From NCBI GenBank assembly GCA_944392595.1, contig CALXXD010000002.1, positions 1-64,000 on the forward strand: a DNA stretch of 64,000 bases. The letters run 5' to 3'. The notes below the pieces were generated by a model. The model did no database searches. It saw only the letters and a program-made list of their open reading frames with translations, and was not told where the DNA came from. The position numbers and the translations under genes are program-made. Shown one piece after another: positions 61,570-64,000 of the stretch; positions within the stretch are counted from its first letter, which is position 1; each line of letters begins with the position of its first letter. This stretch comes from an uncultured Alphaproteobacteria bacterium (lineage in GTDB: Bacteria; Pseudomonadota; Alphaproteobacteria; Rs-D84).

Positions 61570-62196
61570 ATGATATACGGATATATTCGGGTCAGTACCG
61601 ATAAACAAGACTGTGAAAATCAAAAAATCGGCATAGAACAAAAGGCGGAAAGCCTGGGGATAAAAATCGATAAATATATAATGGATTCGGGCGTGTCGGG
61701 AATCCGCGAACCAGACAAGCGCGCTTTGGGTGGATGTTTAATGGATTTAATCCCGGGCGACGTAATAATTTGCAGTGAATTATCACGTTTGGGCCGTAAA
61801 TTATTTATGATTATGCGCATATTGGAATACATCATGTCCCAAGGCGCAAAATTATACACTGTCAAAGACGATTATGTTTTGGGGGACAATATTCAAAGCA
61901 AAGTTTTGGCATTCGCATTCGGATTATCAGCCGAGATAGAACGTGATTTAATCAGCAAACGCACCAAAGAGGCCTTGGCGGCGCGCCGCCTGGCTGGGGT
62001 GCATCTGGGGCGTATTAATGGCAGCAAGAACAAACATCATAAATTGGATGGATGTGAAGATTTTATATTAAAGCAACTGAAAAAGGGGCGCCCAAAATAC
62101 AAAATAGCGAAAAAACTGCATGTTTGCCCGCGTACTTTGCGTGATTATATACGGCAAATCAAAGGTACGTTAAATTTTACATCATATCTTGGATAA
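61570..62196 (+). CDS. Serine DNA invertase (Mpi-type master invertase)
   Basis: A 208-residue small serine recombinase. The catalytic Ser is S9 in YGYIRVSTDKQD, with the conserved arginines in SELSRLGRK. The IQSKVLAFAFGLSAEIERDL stretch leads into the long E helix, and a C-terminal helix-turn-helix follows (GRPKYKIAKKLHVCPRTLRD). The sequence style matches Mpi of Bacteroides fragilis, which inverts many promoters across the genome. It sits 3.2 kb from the 58.2-kb promoter segment and in the surface-glycan cluster. The ATG at 61570 starts at the family N terminus. It has no transposase partner, which argues against a transposon resolvase. Confidence 0.87.
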   Translation: MIYGYIRVSTDKQDCENQKIGIEQKAESLGIKIDKYIMDSGVSGIREPDKRALGGCLMDLIPGDVIICSELSRLGRKLFMIMRILEYIMSQGAKLYTVKDDYVLGDNIQSKVLAFAFGLSAEIERDLISKRTKEALAARRLAGVHLGRINGSKNKHHKLDGCEDFILKQLKKGRPKYKIAKKLHVCPRTLRDYIRQIKGTLNFTSYLG

Positions 62197-62261
62197 TTCT
62201 AGCAAAACTGCGCGCAAAATCAACTAGGAAAAGATGCAAATTGTATCGTACGTCAGATGTG

Positions 62262-62294
62262 ATTAACATCGTGGGTAAATATTCTGATGTTAAT
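62262..62294. promoter_or_regulatory. Inverted repeat upstream of a glycosyltransferase
   Basis: ATTAACATC (62262-62270) and GATGTTAAT (62286-62294) form a 9-bp inverted repeat with a 15-bp spacer, 40 nt upstream of the start at 62335. AATGGCGACGCCATT follows at 62299. These could be operator or RNA structure; no promoter lies between the arms. Confidence 0.3.
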
Positions 62295-62334
62295 TTTCAA
62301 TGGCGACGCCATTAAAAAAAAGGACGAGGATTCA

Positions 62335-63219
62335 ATGACCAAAACCGAACTTGTAACAATTGGTATTCCTGTGTATAACATGGAAAAATCTGTGCTGGAT
62401 GCGATTAACAGCGCGCTGAATCAAACCTATGAAAATCTGGAAGTATTATTGGTAAATGATGCATCGACTGATAACACGATGTCGGTTGTGCGCGACAAAA
62501 TACACGATTCGCGTTTGCGGATTTATGAACGTGAAAAAAACGGTGGCGTTTGTGCGGCCATGCGTGATTTGGTAAATCAAGCGCGCGGCAAATACATCTG
62601 CTTTTTGGATGCAGACGATACAATGATGCCAACGCGGGTCCAGCGGCAATATGATGCAATCAAAGCGGCGGAAGCGCAATATCCAAACCGTATGGTGGCT
62701 TGCTTTTGCGGGTCGCGCGTGAATGATATTACAAACAAAAAAGAATACATAATCAATCCATATAACTTGTTCAAAAAAGATTTTGGTGGCGGCACAGGTC
62801 ATTCAATGTATCGTGTGTCAGATTTGAAAACTTTGGGTAATTTCGATGTTCGTTTTTCCAGATCGGCCGATGCAGCCATGTGTATAAATTTTCTTATGCA
62901 TGACGGATTTTATGCGATGCTTGATGAACCACTGCTGCAATATAACTTTGTATGGAACGGCCATAAATCAGATATAGCCGGCGTCGAAGAAAAAATTTTT
63001 TCACAATTACGAACCGAAGTCAGGTCTGAAAATCCGCGAAATTTATATCTGCGCCGTTTTGCGGGATTGGATCACGAAAATGATTACACGCACACATACA
63101 TTGATTTATTCGGAATCAAAGGCGTTCGATTATTAACTATTCGTCACAAAGGCACTAAACATATTGTGCGCTTGTTCGGATTCATTCCATTGTTACGTAT
63201 TAAAAGTGTGGGGGATTAA
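62335..63219 (+). CDS. Family 2 glycosyltransferase
   Basis: A 294-residue GT-A fold transferase with VTIGIPVYNMEKSVLDAI, LEVLLVNDASTDNT, NGGVCAAMRDLVNQARG and the metal-binding FLDADDTMMPTRVQRQ. The middle shows GGGTGHSMYRVSDLK and a late DVRFSRSADAAM segment resembling the catalytic-base region. The ATG at 62335 has AGGA about 6 nt upstream. It is followed 4 nt later by a nucleotide-sugar dehydratase, so this is the start of a plus-strand glycan operon continuing out of the window. Confidence 0.85.
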   Translation: MTKTELVTIGIPVYNMEKSVLDAINSALNQTYENLEVLLVNDASTDNTMSVVRDKIHDSRLRIYEREKNGGVCAAMRDLVNQARGKYICFLDADDTMMPTRVQRQYDAIKAAEAQYPNRMVACFCGSRVNDITNKKEYIINPYNLFKKDFGGGTGHSMYRVSDLKTLGNFDVRFSRSADAAMCINFLMHDGFYAMLDEPLLQYNFVWNGHKSDIAGVEEKIFSQLRTEVRSENPRNLYLRRFAGLDHENDYTHTYIDLFGIKGVRLLTIRHKGTKHIVRLFGFIPLLRIKSVGD

Positions 63220-63223
63220 CATC

Positions 63224-64000
63224 ATGCAAAATGAATATAAAAATAAAATTTTGGTAATTACTGGTGGCTCGGGCAGTTTTGGTCAAACTATGCTGCGCCA
63301 TTTTCTGAAAACAGACATCGCTGAAATTCGCATATTTTCGCGCGATGAAGAAAAACACGACCGTATGCGGCATACATACGACGACCCCAGAATTAAATAC
63401 TATATCGGCGACGTTCGCGACGTTGCAAGTGTCGAAAATGTAACACGTGGCGCAGATTTATGCTTTCATGCAGCCGCGTTAAAAGAAGTCCCCAGTTGTG
63501 AATTTTGGCCAATCGAGGCTGTACGTACAAATATAATTGGTTCCGACAATATAATTAACGCCTGTGTTAAAAACAATGTATCGCGATTGGTTGTGCTATC
63601 GACTGACAAAGCGGTTTATCCGATTAATGCCATGGGCGAAACCAAAGCGTTAATGGAAAAGTTGATGATTGCAAAATCGCGTAACATAGATTCTTCAAAA
63701 ACAATTGTATGTGGCACACGATATGGAAATGTGATGGCATCGCGCGGTTCTGTTATTCCGCTGTTTGTAAAGCAATGCAAAGAAAACAAACCCATCACAG
63801 TCACAGATCCGAATATGACGCGTTTTTTAATGTCTTTGGATGAAAGTGTCGATTTGGTTTTATTTGCTTTCCAGCATGCAAATAACGGCGATTTGTTTGT
63901 GCAAAAAGCACCTGCATCAACGATTATGGATTTGGCGTTGGCGATTCAAAAATTGTTCAATGCAAAAAACGAAATTCATGTAATCGGTTCGCGTCACGGC
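63224..64000 (+). CDS. UDP-GlcNAc 4,6-dehydratase-like protein (partial)
   Basis: The first 259 codons of an extended short-chain dehydrogenase; the 3' end is beyond the window. Seen are the nucleotide-binding VITGGSGSFGQT near residue 11-21, FSRDEEKHDRMR, YIGDVRDVASVENVTRGAD, HAAALKEVPSCE and LSTDKAVYPINAMGETKALMEKL. These are typical of the CapD/FlaA1/PseB family, which makes UDP-4-keto-6-deoxy sugars for capsule, O-antigen or glycoprotein sugars. It starts 4 nt after the glycosyltransferase. Confidence 0.85.
   Translation, partial: MQNEYKNKILVITGGSGSFGQTMLRHFLKTDIAEIRIFSRDEEKHDRMRHTYDDPRIKYYIGDVRDVASVENVTRGADLCFHAAALKEVPSCEFWPIEAVRTNIIGSDNIINACVKNNVSRLVVLSTDKAVYPINAMGETKALMEKLMIAKSRNIDSSKTIVCGTRYGNVMASRGSVIPLFVKQCKENKPITVTDPNMTRFLMSLDESVDLVLFAFQHANNGDLFVQKAPASTIMDLALAIQKLFNAKNEIHVIGSRHG

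Noticed and set aside
61570-62196. Transposon resolvase or prophage remnant
   Set aside because: No transposase, integrase or phage genes are nearby, and the sequence is closer to Mpi-type invertases than to Tn3 resolvases.

Overview
The window reads as chromosomal DNA of a host-associated alphaproteobacterium with a modest genome. The evidence for this is gene content and order: tilS-ftsH, era-queA-tgt, holB-tatD-smpB, groES-groEL, RNase J next to lysS, CCA-encoded tRNA genes, and the standard genetic code with TAA and TGA stops. No phage, plasmid or CRISPR module is visible. Assignment below class level is not possible from sequence alone; uncultured gut alphaproteobacteria are a reasonable guess.

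Layout. 0-17.8 kb is dense housekeeping: tRNA-Ser, rpoZ, mtaB, a DD-carboxypeptidase, holB-tatD-smpB, valS, groESL, HIT and LOG proteins, tilS-ftsH, prmC and an M23 envelope peptidase. 17.8-21.4 kb is an accessory island: structured intergenic repeats, an attenuator-like leader, a 653-residue cysteine-rich secreted protein, and tRNA-Arg with a duplicated 3' end. 21.5-32.1 kb returns to core functions: tdk, htpX, bamD, murJ, rlpA, a cold-shock protein, a RelA/SpoT-like protein, lysS and rnj. 32.3-34.4 kb is a second accessory island with a divergent pair of small cysteine-rich surface-type genes, one intact and one decayed, around a promoter bracketed by inverted sites. 34.4-52.1 kb holds alaS (C-terminally short), HU, a dCTP deaminase, era-queA-M16-tgt, tRNA-Gly with duplicated 3' ends, lemA, rpsD, trpS and xerC. 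52.3-64 kb is a surface locus: a 1972-residue secreted protein, an HNH nuclease, glycosyltransferases, a serine DNA invertase of the Bacteroides Mpi type, and a nucleotide-sugar dehydratase that runs off the window.

The most interesting system is a probable phase-variation circuit. Two loci (32.6 kb and 58.2 kb) carry 30-bp sites made of 12-bp palindromic arms (GCCGAAWTAAAA) around a short asymmetric core. The sites are inverted on either side of a well-formed sigma70 promoter, which starts 10-12 bp inside the flanking site in both cases. This is the geometry expected for serine-invertase crossover sites, and a serine invertase of the family that flips many promoters at once in Bacteroides lies at 61.6 kb. 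At 32.6 kb the promoter faces the intact surface gene and the silent partner has decayed. At 58.2 kb it faces away from the 1972-residue gene, so that gene looks OFF in this assembly. Inversion itself has not been shown.

Other notable points: two tRNA genes (Gly-GCC, Arg-ACG) are each followed by units ending in an exact copy of the tRNA 3' end plus a terminator, as in the E. coli tyrT locus. AlaRS lacks its C-terminal C-Ala region. FtsH lacks the pore-loop phenylalanine. Six copies of a ~140-bp palindromic repeat all lie in one orientation. lysS and the 653-residue protein gene have attenuator-like leaders.
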